A stretch of 64,000 nucleotides of DNA from Welwitschia mirabilis (taxonomy: Eukaryota; Gnetophyta; Gnetopsida; Welwitschiales). The position numbers and the translations under genes were made by a program. The stretch lies in assembly GCA_051453625.1 (NCBI GenBank), contig JBOZIK010000001.1, positions 204,282,974 through 204,346,973 on the forward strand, written 5' to 3'. The notes beneath the pieces are model-generated. The model saw only the letters and a list, made by a program, of their open reading frames with translations, had not been told where the DNA came from and searched no databases. Position 1 is the first letter of the stretch. Each line of letters begins with the position of its first letter. Below are positions 1 through 12,743 of this stretch, in pieces.

Positions 1-1100
1 TTAGATATCCCATAAAAATATTAACATGAATATATGCACCAAGCTTTTCATGATATTTAATAGGAATAAAGACTTATCACTTACATTTAAATGCATGAAT
101 TTGATTTAGAGTAGGCATATATTATTAAGATAGATTATAGTATTAACAACTAACTTAACAAGTAAGATTTGCATTCATTAAAGTATATCATTAAATGTGC
201 CATAACTAGGATGGTTGAATTGAATCATTTAATAATGACATTTTATTAAGCCATTTCTAGGCATGTGTTTAGATGATGAATGCCTTTCATATTAAGAAAG
301 TCCTTAAATTTAACTACTGCATATTATCCACCCTTATCAAAATGAAAGCCTTTGATATTATTACTAGTTTTTTTTTTCACTTCTATTTTATAAAGATTAA
401 AAATATTCAAAGCAAGTTAAACTTACACCTAATCCATATGCAAAAACTTATATATAAAGGATATGAAGTAATTATAGCCTTAGAGTATAGGAACTGATAT
501 AAGACCCTAGAGATTGTCATGAATAAGTAAAGGCTTTTAGTTAGTATGTTAGTTAATGGAATAAAATAATTATCATGTTACTTTATCCATTATATATGCT
601 TTTCATTGACGAAAATTACATGAAATGGAAGGTATAATTAGATGTTGATTCTCATATGTTACACTTAATAAACAAGGAATGAAATAATTTAAGTAAGCAT
701 TCTACAAAGTCATGAATTTTTTTTAATATAAACCATGGCATGAAATTTTACTCATACTAATACATCCTTAAAGATGTATTATTTTGCTATCCTAACCCTT
801 CATGATAAGATTTTGAGAAGCATTAAAAATATTAATGAAATCCTTTATTATAGGTCTAGAGTACTCTTCTCTAATTAATTTAAAAGAAGAGAGAATATAA
901 GACCTCAAACAGGGGACATATAAAACATGAAAGAGTGTTTGATATGGGAGAGAAGGCACTTGAATAGTAATTATACTATGACATTCCATAAGAATTAGAG
1001 TTATATCTACCAAATAAACTTGACTAGGATGTGCTATGAAGTTATTGAAATAGTAATGCCTATATGTCACATACTTAATTTCATTAGTATTTAGATTTTA
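1..1100 (-). pseudogene. Ty1/copia polyprotein remnant (protease to integrase start)
   Basis: Reading the minus strand, 1070-792 is open for 92 codons. It resembles the segment between the copia aspartic protease and the GAG-pre-integrase domain: TYRHYYFNNF corresponds to the position after the family's DSGAT-H motif, and LFHVLYVPCLRSYILSSFKL corresponds to the usual N-V-L-Y-V-P...N-L-L-S-x-x-K-L signature. Further along the minus strand (about 780-720) the codons SCHGLY match the usual H/R-G-L-Y pre-integrase motif. The catalytic aspartate lies upstream in decayed sequence and is not visible. No LTR was identified. The element would continue past the left edge of the window. Function is lost. 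The family call rests on short motifs only. Confidence 0.6.
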
Positions 1101-2491
1101 AGCTTTTCCATGAGGTATGTTTCCACTCGTACATATAAAATGATGACTTATAAACATGACATTGTATTTCTAACATTTATCATTATATAGATAATCAAAT
1201 TCATTAGCAACTATATTTACGTTAGAAGTAGCTTTAATTTTGTTCTGAGAGATCTAAAAATAATTTGTTGTATAACCTCATCTTTCATATTATGAATAGT
1301 AATAGGTATTCTTCTTTGAAGTATAATTAGTTTAATATGGTTTTTATTTTTGAGCTAATACTAATGGAGTTAAGGAGGTAAATCTAATTACTATTTTAAA
1401 GGGAATTTATCCTTATCATGATGTTTAACATTAGAATAATATGTACTCAAAGACTATTTATTGGAACATGATACATTATGAGGATGTGATACTTTGAATG
1501 TAGCTTCAAATAAGGTAGCACTAATAAATTTGAATTGTACTTTAGTGGTTATAACATCTTTACTAAGTGTATAAAAGATCATCTATGGTAGTTTCCTACT
1601 ATCATGTAGTCAGATGATGTAGCTGCATAAAGATGGATCCTCCAAAAAAACATCTAACTAAGTTAATATATTGTATGAAAACTTAGTTTAAACTTGATTT
1701 TACAAGTTAAATTTAGCAATATTTACCTTAATATTAGTCATTTGTGTAATGAACTATCATATATTTCCTTTTTATAATATAGTTTATTCATTCTTGTGAT
1801 GAGATTTATAAGCTTCAAACCATTCTTTAAATAGAATGTCTCCCATAATATGATGAAGCTCGTTTAGTTGGTCTTACTATGATCTACTAAATTCTTATGA
1901 TGTGAAGTTACAAATTTTCACATAATTCATATTAACTTATTATTCATAAAATTCTAATCATCTTCTTCCTCTAGATGTCTGAGAGGAATATGCATTTTTT
2001 TAAAGAAGTTAAGGTTAAAACCTTATTACACATTATAGACATGAAATGTTCATGCTAACATTTTAACATTAGGTCATTAGAAAGAGTGATTATAATGTTA
2101 GACATAATTTTAGTTTTTAAAACTATTGTGAAGGAGTCTTACAACATTTAAAACTTTCCCTTCAAGGTTTTAATGGTTGAAATAACTAGAAGATAAGATG
2201 ACATGTTATGAGGTAGAACTAATTTTCATGGGATCTTACTCACATCCAAAATTGAATAATGGATCTATTCTTCATATAAAGAGAACTTGTCAACTCAAAA
2301 GTAAAAAGTGTAAAAGAAAACTAAAATGGTATAGTTAATTTAACTAGGCATATTATTGACATCTACAAGTCCAAATGATCTATTCAAAACATAACAACAT
2401 AACAAAAAGTTAAAATAGAGTCACAATAGATGGAAATAGTTAATTATAAAGGGATATTACTCATATCCATAAATTGAATGATCTATCCAAC
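1101..2491. other. No gene seen; probable upstream part of the copia remnant
   Basis: AT-rich sequence without a frame I can assign. It may hold the decayed gag of the minus-strand copia element, but I found no zinc-knuckle pattern. One local duplication is visible: the stretch at about 2228-2270 (ending in GATCTATTC) recurs at about 2450-2489 (ending in GATCTATCC), both with a TACTCA-ATCC-AA-TTGAAT core, so the two copies are about 220 bp apart. Confidence 0.35.
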
Positions 2492-5340
2492 TGTGAAGTC
2501 TTAAATTTTTTAATTAAATAATGTATTAATAGTTATAATTTTGCATTAAGTTTTAAACTATAATACTATAATTAGAAGTATTTTTGTACTTTATAAATGA
2601 GAATGACCTTAGAAACTAAATGAGAGAAAAACAATGCATTATGATATAGTTTGAGGATACTCATAAAAATCATGATTAAGAGGTCAAGATTGAGGATAAA
2701 AATGCAGAGTATGGAAGACTTTTTTTAGCTTATTAGCTCTTCAAAGGTTTTATAGTTCCTTTTCCATCATCATATTTGATCCACTTACCACTGTATGATG
2801 TAATGATTTCAACTTATTCTGATACTATATGCATGACACTGGATGAAATTATAATCTTTTAGGACGTTAATACGTTATAAATTTACATTCTAGAAGCCAT
2901 AATTTTGTACATTCTTAGTTATTTTTAAGTCAAATTTGATGTTTTCATGTAATATATCAAAGATAAAATTGAATCAAATTATCTTTAAAAGTTTCATTAG
3001 TTATTTTTAAAACTACCTATGACACTATAGCACCAATTTCATGAGTAAAATGATATCCCAGTGTTATGTGTTAGTTTTTCCTAGTCAAGAACGAATCAGA
3101 TGCAAACAATCAATGGTTGTGACAACTCCTCAATCTAAAACTAATCAAAATATTCTTATGAAGACTCCCTTATCCTTGGTATCCAAACTCATATGATAAT
3201 GATACTATATTGAGTTTATGTAATTTTGATGCTATTAAGTTGAATTCAAGCCATTCTCAAGCATTGAAAGAAAATTTTCTACCGATTTCCTCTCTTATTT
3301 CTTTATTTTCAAGTTAATCATCTCTATATATTACCTTTATAATCCTTCTACATTCTTTATGTCCATATATTACTATCATAAACATTTCTTTTTAGTTTTA
3401 TACATCCTCTTATGTTCCATTTTCCATCATATTTTCTTCTATATTCATTCATTAAACAAAATTACTAGGCTGGTAAAGTGCATTTTGATAAGTGTAAGAG
3501 GAGGAAAAGGAATCAAATCTTATAAGCATTTAGATTGAAGTTTAATGTAAAGGGCTATAATTTCATCTAAAATTAATAAGTGTTCTTTTTTACTTGTGTT
3601 TCTTTACTTTTTTTTCACTTAATTAGGCTTATTATAGCATGTTGTATAGTTAGTGCTTGAATTGTTGTGCATTTAGTGTTTATTATAGCATTCAGTAATT
3701 TTGCATGGTTGATGACTCTATTTTAAATAAATTATGTGTCTTATTATTATTCTCTATTCCTTTCTCCATTCTTCTCATTTCTTCTACTACATTTTCTCTT
3801 AATTCCACATTTTTCAATGATGATGTCTATTTCTCCATTCTAATAGTAGTAGTTTAGTTTTCAAATATCTTATTTATTTATTTATGAAATCAAAATTATC
3901 CATTTTTCTATTAATTCTTCTTCTTTTTTCTCTTCTCAAAATCAAAGAAAACTAGTAAATTTCAATTCTTATTTTGACTATAACCCTTTTTTCCCAACCC
4001 CATTAATTCTAGAATTTTGTTACTAACTTATTTATATAATTTAAAAACTTTCATCTTAAATGAGCTAGAACTCAATATCAGTTTGTGAAATCTTGGTTTT
4101 GACCATTTATAGTTAAAGTTGTTGTTTCATATAGAAATTTTTTATACTATGAAATCTTTATTTTTTATTTTTATGAAATAAATTTATTTGTCATTATTAT
4201 TTTTTTCATGGATTTAAGATCCTATCTTATATTTGTTTTTAATTACTTTTAGAATATGTAGTCCATATTTTAGCAAGTTTTCTAGTTTCCTTAATATTCT
4301 TGGTCAAAGTAGGGTTGACTATATATTTTATACATTTTGTTTAGATGATCTTGTGATTCTACTTTGATCTTGAATGTTTATTTATAGAAACTTGTTTTAG
4401 GAGATATTTTGAGTATCTTTAAAATTTTGAGAATTTTTTAGTCTATTTTTTTGAAACATTTCTTCTTCATTTTTTCTCTTTCTTGCAGTTAAAATACCTT
4501 GAAATTGACTAAGTATTACTTTGATTTAACAGGAATTTATATATTTATTATTATTAATTAATTATTTATTTAAAAGCTAATTTAAATGTTTCATTTCTTT
4601 TATAACTCATGTCATGATAAACTAAAAGTTATCTTTCAAGTAAAATATATCAAAACTTAGTACAAACCTTACTTAAGTCAAATGGCTTACTATGTTAATT
4701 TGAAAAACATTTATTTTCTAAGTGCTATCTACTAATTTAAGTTTTTATACATTCTATATGAACTAAATATAATATATTTGAATTACTTATTTACATCTAT
4801 ATTATATGATTTTAAGAAATGAATATTTCATATAAAATTATTTTTTAATAAAAATGACTTTAATAGATTTAACTTCTTAAACTATCTTACTTATTCATTT
4901 AAGTTATAAATGATCTTTAAAAGTATAGCAAATACTTATAAAAGATTATTTCTTTCTATTTTATTATATTTTCCTTTTTACATTTCATAAATTATGCTTT
5001 TCCACATGTAGTCCTTCATGATAACTTTAAACTATATGTTTTAGTCACTTGTATGTCACTAAATAGAAATAGTTATTTTATCATGTAAAGTGAAAGATTG
5101 ATAAGATAATATTAATATTTTTATATGAATTCATATTAAGTATTTATTAATTTGATACTCATGTGATTTAACTATATACAAAATTTGACCAAGGAGATTT
5201 TTCTATGTTTTAATTAAAACTATTCATACTTGATTTTCTTTGTCTGAGTTGAATTATTATGTTAAGCATCAATTTCTTTGTGTAAAGTCTTGGAACATGA
5301 TCTCCTTATTTTAAAAATTGAGTTTTTCATTTATTTAATA
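2492..5340 (+). repeat. LTR1 of element A (5' LTR)
   Basis: Starts TGTGAAGTCTTAAATTTTTT and ends TTTATTTAATA, where the third copy reads TTAACA, so the final CA has become TA. Matching blocks by eye include CCTTTTCCATCATCATAT near 2760, 35096 and 48052, and GACTTTAATAGATTT-type text near 4855, 37258 and 50088. The primer site follows after one base. Length about 2.85 kb. There is no gene inside; the long T- and A-rich stretches carry only short random open frames. Confidence 0.8.
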
Positions 5341-5341
5341 T

Positions 5342-5359
5342 TAAGACTATTATCAAGGA
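5342..5359 (+). other. Primer binding site of element A (decayed tRNA-Asp type)
   Basis: TAAGACTATTATCAAGGA lies one base after LTR1. Compared with TGGCGCCGTTGCCGGGGA, the complement of the plant tRNA-Asp 3' end used by Athila elements, nine of the ten differences are G-to-A or C-to-T and one (position 4) is a transversion. The position directly after the LTR supports the call as much as the match does. Confidence 0.65.
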
Positions 5360-5659
5360 TTAAGTTGCTGTTTTTATGTAAAATATTATATCTTTATTTG
5401 ATAATTTATATATACTAATAAACGTTACTTATTTTTAAATGCTTTATATATTATAATGATGAGCCTATAAGAACTGCATTACTCCAACAAGCCTTTCACA
5501 TATACATGTTATAACTCTTACGACATTTCTGTAGCTTTTTCTCCAATACTATGCATTTATGAGTAGAATTTAGATTCATACTAGTAAACATTTACATAGC
5601 TCTAAATCATCTTCACTACGTATTTCATGTTCATCTTTAAATTCACCTTTAATATTACC

Positions 5660-6960
5660 TCTACCTTTTGATTTTAATCATATTGTAGAAACTTTACATA
5701 TTATTGCTATTCAAATGGCTATTAAAGAAAGTAATGCTCAAAATTTTGATATTAAACCTACTATTTAATAACTTTTGAAGGCCAGTAAATCAATTCTGTT
5801 ATTTTTCTTACCTCTAATGCTTTCATTTATATTACAAACCTTAATGTTTTTCCTACTTTCCATGGTTTATATCATGAAGATCCTTATGAGTTTTTTTGAA
5901 TATTTTGACTTAGTTTGTAAGATAACTCCGTAAGCTCATTCTGATAAAGCCAAATTAGTAATTCTTCCCATTCTTTAAAAGCTAGGACTACACATTAGCT
6001 TAGGCTTATTAAGCATAATGAAGATGTTTCAAATATTGTAAAATATAAAGAATCTTTCATTAAATTTTTTTTTTCATACTACTTGCATTAATTAAATGAG
6101 AAAACTAATTAATAGCTTTAAGTAATTTTCTAATAAATCTCATTCTGAAGCTTTCAAGTATTTTAGAGATATTCTAGTTAAAAATCCCAACATTAGTTTT
6201 GAAGCTTTAGAGATTAGTTTAATTTTTTCTAGAAGGTCTTAGTCAAGAAACTAGAAGATTAGTAGAAGTTTTAAATAATGGATAATTATTAATTTCTACT
6301 CTTAATAAAGCATAAAAAGAATTAAAAAAATAACTGAAGTTACTAAAATATAAAAAGTGTTAAAAATGACCATGTAAGAAGTAATTTTAACTTAGATGAA
6401 ATTTTTCATAAAAATAAATGTAATGATGAATTAACTAAAAAATTTTTTTAATAAATTAGAAAATATTAAATTATAAGAAGAGAAGCTTGAAAAAATTCAA
6501 CTTAATCTTCTTCAAGTTCATCATTGTATTACTTGTATCAAGTGGAGGATTATTTCATAAAATTATGTAAAAATTTTAAAGCAAGTTAAAATGCTTTGCA
6601 CCATCATTATCGTTCTAAGCTTATGCATTTAATGAAAAATATTATGCTCCTATGCCATTCAATAAGTAATCTAGTTCTCATCTAAATAGTTTCCCTTATG
6701 ATTAGAATCATAATTCCTTTTATTCTTAACAATAATCAATCTCAATAATAACCTAAACCTTTACCTATTTCTAAGTTAAAAGAAATGATAAAGTTGTTGA
6801 TTAATCAAATGAATCAAATGCAATAAACTATTAATTTTATGTTTTAATAACAACATAAAAAGAAGCATTATTCTAGTTTACCTTCTTAGTTCCTCCTAAT
6901 ATAAAATTAACTAATGTGATGAAAGAGTGCATTGATGTAAGTTTCATCAGATTAAGAAGT
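5660..6960 (+). pseudogene. Element A gag remnant
   Basis: About 5700-5765 reads ...NAQNFDIKPTI, the N-terminal signature of Athila/Tat gag (N-F-x-L/I-K-P). At 5857-5895 a frame reads FHGLYHEDPYEFF, matching the family's F-x-G-L-x-x-E-D-P-x-x-H/F motif. The frame changes between these two points and again later. From about 6400 onward the sequence is A-rich with charged residues and no visible zinc knuckle. In-frame TAA and TAG codons are frequent. The gag protein would have formed the particle core. Limits are approximate. Confidence 0.6.
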
Positions 6961-7289
6961 GAGAAAGTTATTTCTAAGCCTAGGTCTAAAGTTAAAGAAA
7001 TTAAAGTCAAATAAATTAATTAAAAATATCAAAGATATTTCTAGGGAGAACTTTTAAAAGATAAAATTAGAAGATTCTATTACTTAGATAGTCCTCCTTA
7101 ATTTAATAAGGGCTTTAGCAATTATGATTATATTCATAAGATTTCTAAATATTTTAGTATTAATATTCACCTAAGGTAATTAAGCAAATTCCTTTATATG
7201 CTAAATTTCTTGGAGACTTATGCACTCATAAAAGAAAGATTCAAAATTCTAAAGAAATAATTAATCTTACTACATGCACAACTTATCTT

Positions 7290-7740
7290 TTTTAATAAAT
7301 AATTTCTATTAAAAATGGTAACCTTAGAATACCTACTATTACTATTTCTAGTAGTAATGATGATATGGATTAAGCATTGGTATATTTAGAAGCTAAATTC
7401 AACATTATGCTAGAAACTTATTTTTCAAACCTTAAGATTTAACCATGTAAATCCCACTGATCTTACTCTTTCTCTAGCTAATGAAGCCTTGATTAAATCC
7501 TTAGGAATATTAAAAGATGTTTTAATTCAAATTGATAAAGTAATTTATCCTATTAAATTTGTTATTCTTAGAGTTCCTATTGATTCCACTAGCTAGCCTA
7601 TCATTCTTGGTAAACCTTGGCTTGCAATAGTTGATGTAGAAATTAATTATAGATCTAGTTCATTGAAAATTATTTTTGATAACATTTTCATTACTTTAAA
7701 TATATCTTTAAATTATAATAAAAATGCTATTAAATTAAAT
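7290..7740 (+). pseudogene. Element A aspartic protease remnant
   Basis: The C-terminal flap of a retroviral-type protease is clear: VPIDSTS-stop-PIILGKPWLA (about 7571-7630), with the conserved I-L-G-x-P-W/F-L-A. The active-site loop at 7374-7400 reads ALVYLEAKFNIM where the family has D-L-G-A. The catalytic aspartate codon is TAT at 7383-7385 (D to Y) and the glycine is GAA. The protease was therefore inactive apart from its stops. A small frame change separates the two halves. The enzyme would cleave the gag-pol polyprotein inside the particle. Confidence 0.7.
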
Positions 7741-8169
7741 TAACATTTTTCTTTACCTAAAATACAACTTGTTAGTGATCATTTATTTTCTATTTTGAAT
7801 GACATGATTTATTTAAATGTTAAGTATGAATTACTTGTTACATATTATTTATATTTAAATAAAATTAATACTCTTACTAAATGTGATTATTTTTAAGATC
7901 TTAATTATATTTTTAATGAATGAATGTTTCTTTTAATTATGTTTTTATAGCTAATAGTATTATAATGATGATTTAAAGCCTCTAGTTAATCATTGAAAGA
8001 ATATTTTTTCTTAGTAATAATCAATCTAAACCCATTATAACTAGTGCTCATCTTACTTTTTTTAAAAGAAAAATAGCTTACAACTTACTATTTTGAAAAT
8101 ATTAATCTTTTTCTTATCTTATCATGATGTTGCTAGTGTTAATATTTCTATTTCTTCATATCATATTTA

Positions 8170-8720
8170 TTTAGAATCTAATATTAAACCTGTTCATTAT
8201 TCTTAGTATAGGCTGAATCTAAAGCTTAAGGATAATTTTAAAAAAGAAATCATTAAACTTTAGAAAGTAGATATTATTTACTCCATCACAGAGAGAGAAT
8301 GAATAAGTCCTTTATAAGTTCTCTTAAAGAAGAATTGTAAATGGTAAATTTGTATTAATTTTTTTGCTCTTAATACTTATACTAGAAAATATCATTTCAA
8401 TATTCCTTTCATTAATGTAATCTTTGATAAAGTTTCTAGCCATCATTTCTATTATTTTCTAGATGGATACAATAGTCATAATCAAATTTCGATAGCTCCA
8501 AAAGACTAAGGAAAAACTACTTTTACTTATCTGTTTAAATCTTTACTTATTAATACATGTCTTTTAATTTATATAATGCCCCTATAAATTTTGAAAGATG
8601 TATAAATGGTATTTTTATTGAATATATAGATGAATTTTTAAAAATATTTATGGATGGTTTTTATCTCTATGATGTTTTTCTAATCAAATAATGTATCATT
8701 TAAAATTAATTTTAAATTAT
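8170..8720 (+). pseudogene. Element A reverse transcriptase remnant
   Basis: Successive RT motifs are readable: YRLNLKLKDNFKKEI, a K-N-x-K-W-x-I-C-I-N-F-x-A-L-N block, YTRKYHFNIPFINV, FYYFLDGYNSHNQISIAPKD and GKTTFTYLF. The catalytic box at 8647-8658 reads FMDG where the family has F-M-D-D, so the second aspartate is lost (GAT to GGT). Most in-frame stops replace expected glutamine, arginine or tryptophan codons. The thumb region is frame-shifted. The block pattern (F-L-D-G-Y-S-G-Y-N-Q-I, A-P-E-D-Q) belongs to the Athila/Tat branch. It lies between PR and RNase H as in all Ty3/gypsy pol genes. Confidence 0.8.
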
Positions 8721-9059
8721 TGTATTAATCATAATCTTAAACTTAGTGGAGAACAAAGTATTTCATGGTTTCTAGAGGCATCTTTCTTAGCCATATTATT
8801 TCTAAAAAAGGAATAAAATGTAGATCTTGGTAGAATTATTATAATTCATTTCTTTCTAATTCTACTTGTGTTAAAGATATAAGATCTTTCATTTTTTAGT
8901 TCTTAGTAAACCTTTAATTGAATTGAATTTCATTTCATTTTTTAGTTCTTCATAAACCTTTAATTGAATTTGTTTTTATAGATGCATCTTTTTCTTGGAT
9001 ACTTGATTATGAACTTGTATTTTAAAAATTCAAATAACCCTTTTCATTTTTACCTATGC

Positions 9060-9490
9060 TTTAAGCTTTTACTTAGTATTTTTCTTTTGAAGTTATGACT
9101 AATGCAAGTGATTTCTTAGTAAGTGTAGTTTTAAGTCAAATTATTGAGCATAAGCCCTTTGTCATTTGATATGCTAATAAGAGCTTGCTAGTAAGACCTT
9201 ACATAATGGTATAACTTAATTATTACACTACCAGAAAGAAGATGTTAGTTGTTATTTTTAATCTTAAAAAATTTTAATACTATTTTATTGGTTATTTTGT
9301 AATTATCTTTGCTAAACATGTCTCACTAAAATATGTTCTAAATAAGTGTTTAACTAAACCTCATCTTATGTATTAGGATTTACTTATGCAAGAATTTGAT
9401 ATTACTATTAAATATAGAAAAAGAAAGTAAAATCTTGCTATTGATCATTTATCTTACCTTTTTTTTACCTATTGATTGATATAAAATCAA
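9060..9490 (+). pseudogene. Element A RNase H remnant
   Basis: FEVMTNASDFLVSVVLSQ matches the RNase H start (D-A-S-D-x-A-x-G-A-V-L-x-Q), with the first catalytic aspartate read as asparagine (TNASD). Then KPFVI, Y-A-N-K-S-L, YYTTRKKMLVVIF (family T-E-K-E-L-L-A, glutamate now lysine) and the terminal IDHLSYL (family A-D-H-L-S-R-L, aspartate kept). The domain would remove the RNA strand during reverse transcription. Frame mostly continuous, with TGA/TAA stops at former arginine and glutamine sites. Confidence 0.75.
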
Positions 9491-9639
9491 TAAAATTTTT
9501 CCTTGTGAAAATTTATTTGCTATTAATGTTTTGCTCTGGTATTTTAATATTAGAAATATTAAATTCTATGTTAAACTTCCTAGCAATATATCTTTTTATC
9601 AAAAAAGAAAATTATATCTCAATAGCATAAATTTTTATA

Positions 9640-10560
9640 TTAACCATTGCTTTTATTTAAATAATATATTAATCAAGTCTTTTAAATATGGACACCTAAG
9701 AATAAAATGATTAGTATATTGGAATTTTATTATAATGGTGTCTATGACAGTTATTTTAATGAAATAAAAACTATATCTAAAGTTTTAAATGCTATCCTTT
9801 TTTGGCTAATCCTTTTTTATGATGCTAATAAATTTTATAAATCATGTGATAATTGCCAAGGAATGGGTAGCTTTAGTAGGAGAAACAAGATGCCTTTTGA
9901 ACCTATTATTATTTGTGAACCTTTTAATGTTTGGGCTATAAATTTCATTAAACCGTTTCTACCCTATTTTGGTAATGTTTATATGCTTGTTTGTATGAAT
10001 TATGTTACTAAATGGGTATAAGCCAAAGTTTGTAGAGATTATGATGCTAATACTAGTATTAAATTTTTAAAAAATCATGTTATATTATATTCTAATTATC
10101 CTAAAATTATCATTAGTGATTAAGAAATCCATTTTTATAACAAATATTTAGAAACCTTAGGCTTAATTGTGGTATCAATCCTAAAGTAAGTGCTGCATAT
10201 CATTCTCAAATCAATGACCAAGATAAAATAATTAACCATAAGCTTACCAGAATTCTTTAGAAAATTGTTAGTACTAATAGAAAAGATTATGTATTAAAAT
10301 TATTTGATGCATTATGGACTATTGTATAACTTTTAAAACTCCCATTGAGATGAATCCTTTTAAACTTATTTTTGATAACCAATGTTATATTCCTATTGAT
10401 AAAGAATATTAATCTTTTAATGCTATTCATAAACTTAATCTTGATTTTGAAAAATATGCTAAAAATAGATTGGATCAATTAAATGCATTACATGAAATAA
10501 TACTAAGTACTTATCATAAGAAAGTTCTTGCTAAAAAATAAAGGAAATATCATCATTATC
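9640..10560 (+). pseudogene. Element A integrase remnant
   Basis: An open stretch at 9707-10021 includes CDNCQGMGSFSRRNKMPFEP, the second half of the HHCC zinc finger plus the Athila/Tat N-I-S-x-R-N-E-M-P signature, and then VWAINFIKPF, where the catalytic aspartate of W-G-I-D-F is now N. The second aspartate survives at about 10110 (IIISD). At about 10190-10270 the Y-H-P-Q-T-N-G-Q region reads YHSQINDQ and the family's N-R-E-I reads NHKLT, so the third acid is gone. Downstream fragments (WTIV, NPFKLIF) belong to the integrase C-terminus. Integration activity is lost. Confidence 0.8.
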
Positions 10561-11558
10561 AAATCATTCTTATGAAAAATTCTCATGTGGATAATAAAGT
10601 TTTATTTTTTATCTCTCATTTTTATTTATTTTCTTAAAAGTTAAAATCTAAATTGGAAACTTCCTTTGTTTTTATTCATGTTCTTTCTTTTGGGATTATT
10701 GATATTTAATATCTTAAAGCTACTCATGTTTAAAAGGTAAAGGAATCTAAACTCAAGTTATTCAATGATGATAATCTAAATGGGTTAAGATCTATTTTAA
10801 TTCATGTTTTAGAAATAAATATGATAAAATATAAAAAAATAAAATATGAAAAAATCCTTTTTGTTTGTGTTTTTATCTTCCTTAAAACTTACGCATATTT
10901 GTACTTTTTTAAATGATAAAATAAGATCTATGATTTCATGTATTTTTATTTAGAAGGGCTGTGAGCTTTAAGGAGGATGTACTATTACCTATTTTTTTAT
11001 AAAATTTAATCTTTAAAAAATTCGTTTTTGTTTGATATGTTTTTATTATTCTAGTAAATTATGGCTAAACTATGTATTTTTCATCATGAAATCTTAGTTT
11101 TCATCTAAGTTGAAGGTATAACTACTCATTAGATAAGTTCTACGGGTACCTCAAAGCTTCATTTCTCTATTAATTTTTTATTTTTTAGAGTCTTGCTACT
11201 ATAATTATTAGAATCCACCTTAATTTCATCTTAATTTTCTTAAAGTATCACTACAACACTAAAATGAAGTATTAAGGATGCTAAAATATCATTATTGTAA
11301 ATACTCTAGGGTTTTTTTTTTTCTTATAAAACTTTATTTTAATACATAGATCTCATTTTTACACATTAGAAATAAGATCTAGAGTTGTGGGATGAATTAG
11401 TAGTTAGGTAACAAGGTTATGCTAGAATAGTGGTGATTCCTATTTTGATTATTTCCTTTTATTTTCTCTTTAGCCTTATATTTATTTTAAAATTTTCTAT
11501 TAGAATTATATTAACAAAATTATTTTCTTTATACTCTTTACTATCTTTAATCTCAAAG
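10561..11558 (+). other. Spacer between IN and env-like frame of element A; no gene seen
   Basis: T- and A-rich. Contains a purine tract CTTTAAGGAGGATGT near 10968-10982 that resembles a polypurine tract but is not followed by LTR sequence. Athila elements commonly have a long untranslated spacer here. Confidence 0.4.
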
Positions 11559-12330
11559 ATGATGAATTATCATAGAATGGGTAGGTGACTAGGTCATGAA
11601 TTATATTCTAGTGATACTATAACAATGTTTTTTCAAATCCTTTATTTTGATAAAGATTAAGATCTAAGAGAGTCTATTGTAAATGGTTGTACTATTTATT
11701 AGTCCCTTAAAAATATAGCTAATGCTTTAGAAATATCTTATCATAATAGTAACAAGAATTAATGGATCCACATGTTTCTTTGAATATGATATTATCTATT
11801 CTAATATCTTAATGTTAATTCCAATCTTTGTGCTAATGGTTTTTTTATTAGTTATCTTAAGCTATGTGATGTATCTCTTACTTATTGCATTATGTCTTAA
11901 CATATTAAGTACTTATCATACATCCTATACATTTCCTAATGTTTTAAGAATCTTTTAGTTATTTAGGCAAGGATGTACTTTTTTTATTCCTTATTTTATT
12001 TTTATCCATGTTTTTTAAGCTCATTCTTATTAGTGTTTTATCACTATTACTTTACCCTTTACTATTTGAAGAGTGAGCACCCATCAGTATCATAACTTTG
12101 ATAAAATTTATCATATTAGATACCTTTTCCATTTTCCTATTACTTTTAGATAGTCTTAAGGGGCTAAGATATTTTATAAGCATGAGCATCAATACACTAT
12201 TTATTAGCCTAAGCAACATGATATTCCTTTAGCTAGGATTGATAAGTACCTTGATAAGATTGAGTATGAGATCAAAGAGAATTTAGTCTATTTATCACTT
12301 AATGTTTACATTCTATTTTATAAATTGATT
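11559..12330 (+). pseudogene. Element A env-like third ORF remnant (Athila-type)
   Basis: Starting at ATG 11559 (MMNYHRMG) one frame runs about 770 bases, interrupted only by stops that look like former CAA, CAG or CGA codons. Readable pieces: MFFQILYFDKD, SIVNGCTIY, SLKNIANALEISYHN, then a hydrophobic middle part and a polar end with LARIDKYLDKIEYEIKENL. The SIVNG...IANALEI segment resembles the conserved core of the extra ORF that Athila elements carry after integrase (often annotated env-like or putative plant transposon protein). What that protein does is not established. No convincing signal peptide. Confidence 0.5.
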
Positions 12331-12367
12331 CTTCTTTCATAAACATGAATCAAGACAAGATCTAGTA

Positions 12368-12743
12368 GCATCTCAACATGATGTTTAGTATTCAATCATT
12401 ATAGTTGAGTATAAATACCATGACAGAGATGTAAGTGGATCTTCTTATTCTTAACATTATCTTACTCCTTACCTATTTTATGTTTGTATTAGAGTAAAAT
12501 ATTTCTTATAATTTACTCCTATATTTACTAGTATGTTATATGTGCATATTGCTTGATAATTTTATGTTTGACAATATATGTTTGTCATGTATGAAATCTA
12601 TATGATTTACTATCTTATGTAAGACTATTTTATAATATGATATCTAGGCTTTATTTCATTATATTTAGCTTGCATCTATGTTTTCCTTGATCATTTTATA
12701 TTTGATAGTATATGTTTTTCATGTATGAAATCAATATGCTTTA
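12368..12743 (+). repeat. 3' internal tail of element A (copy 1, left part) with 134-bp duplication
   Basis: Matches 37722-38020 by eye (catctcaacatgatg / catcttagcatgat, then TTTGTATTAGAGT). Two diverged copies of a block of about 134 bp lie in tandem: TTGATAATTTTATGTTTGAC at about 12553 and TTGATCATTTTATATTTGAT at about 12687, each followed by CATGTATGAAATC. The other copy of the tail (near 37915) has only one. The tail is cut at 12743 by element C and resumes at 34383. Confidence 0.65.
12739..12743. other. Target site duplication of element C (left copy, CTTTA)
   Basis: CTTTA directly precedes the TGTCAG start of element C. The identical five bases follow its last base at 34378-34382. Joining the two flanks restores text similar to the second copy of the element A tail near 37960. 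Confidence 0.9.

Noticed and set aside
10968-10982. Purine tract CTTTAAGGAGGATGT as 3' polypurine tract of element A
   Set aside because: The env-like frame and the tail of A follow, and LTR2 starts far downstream, so this is not the end of the interior.
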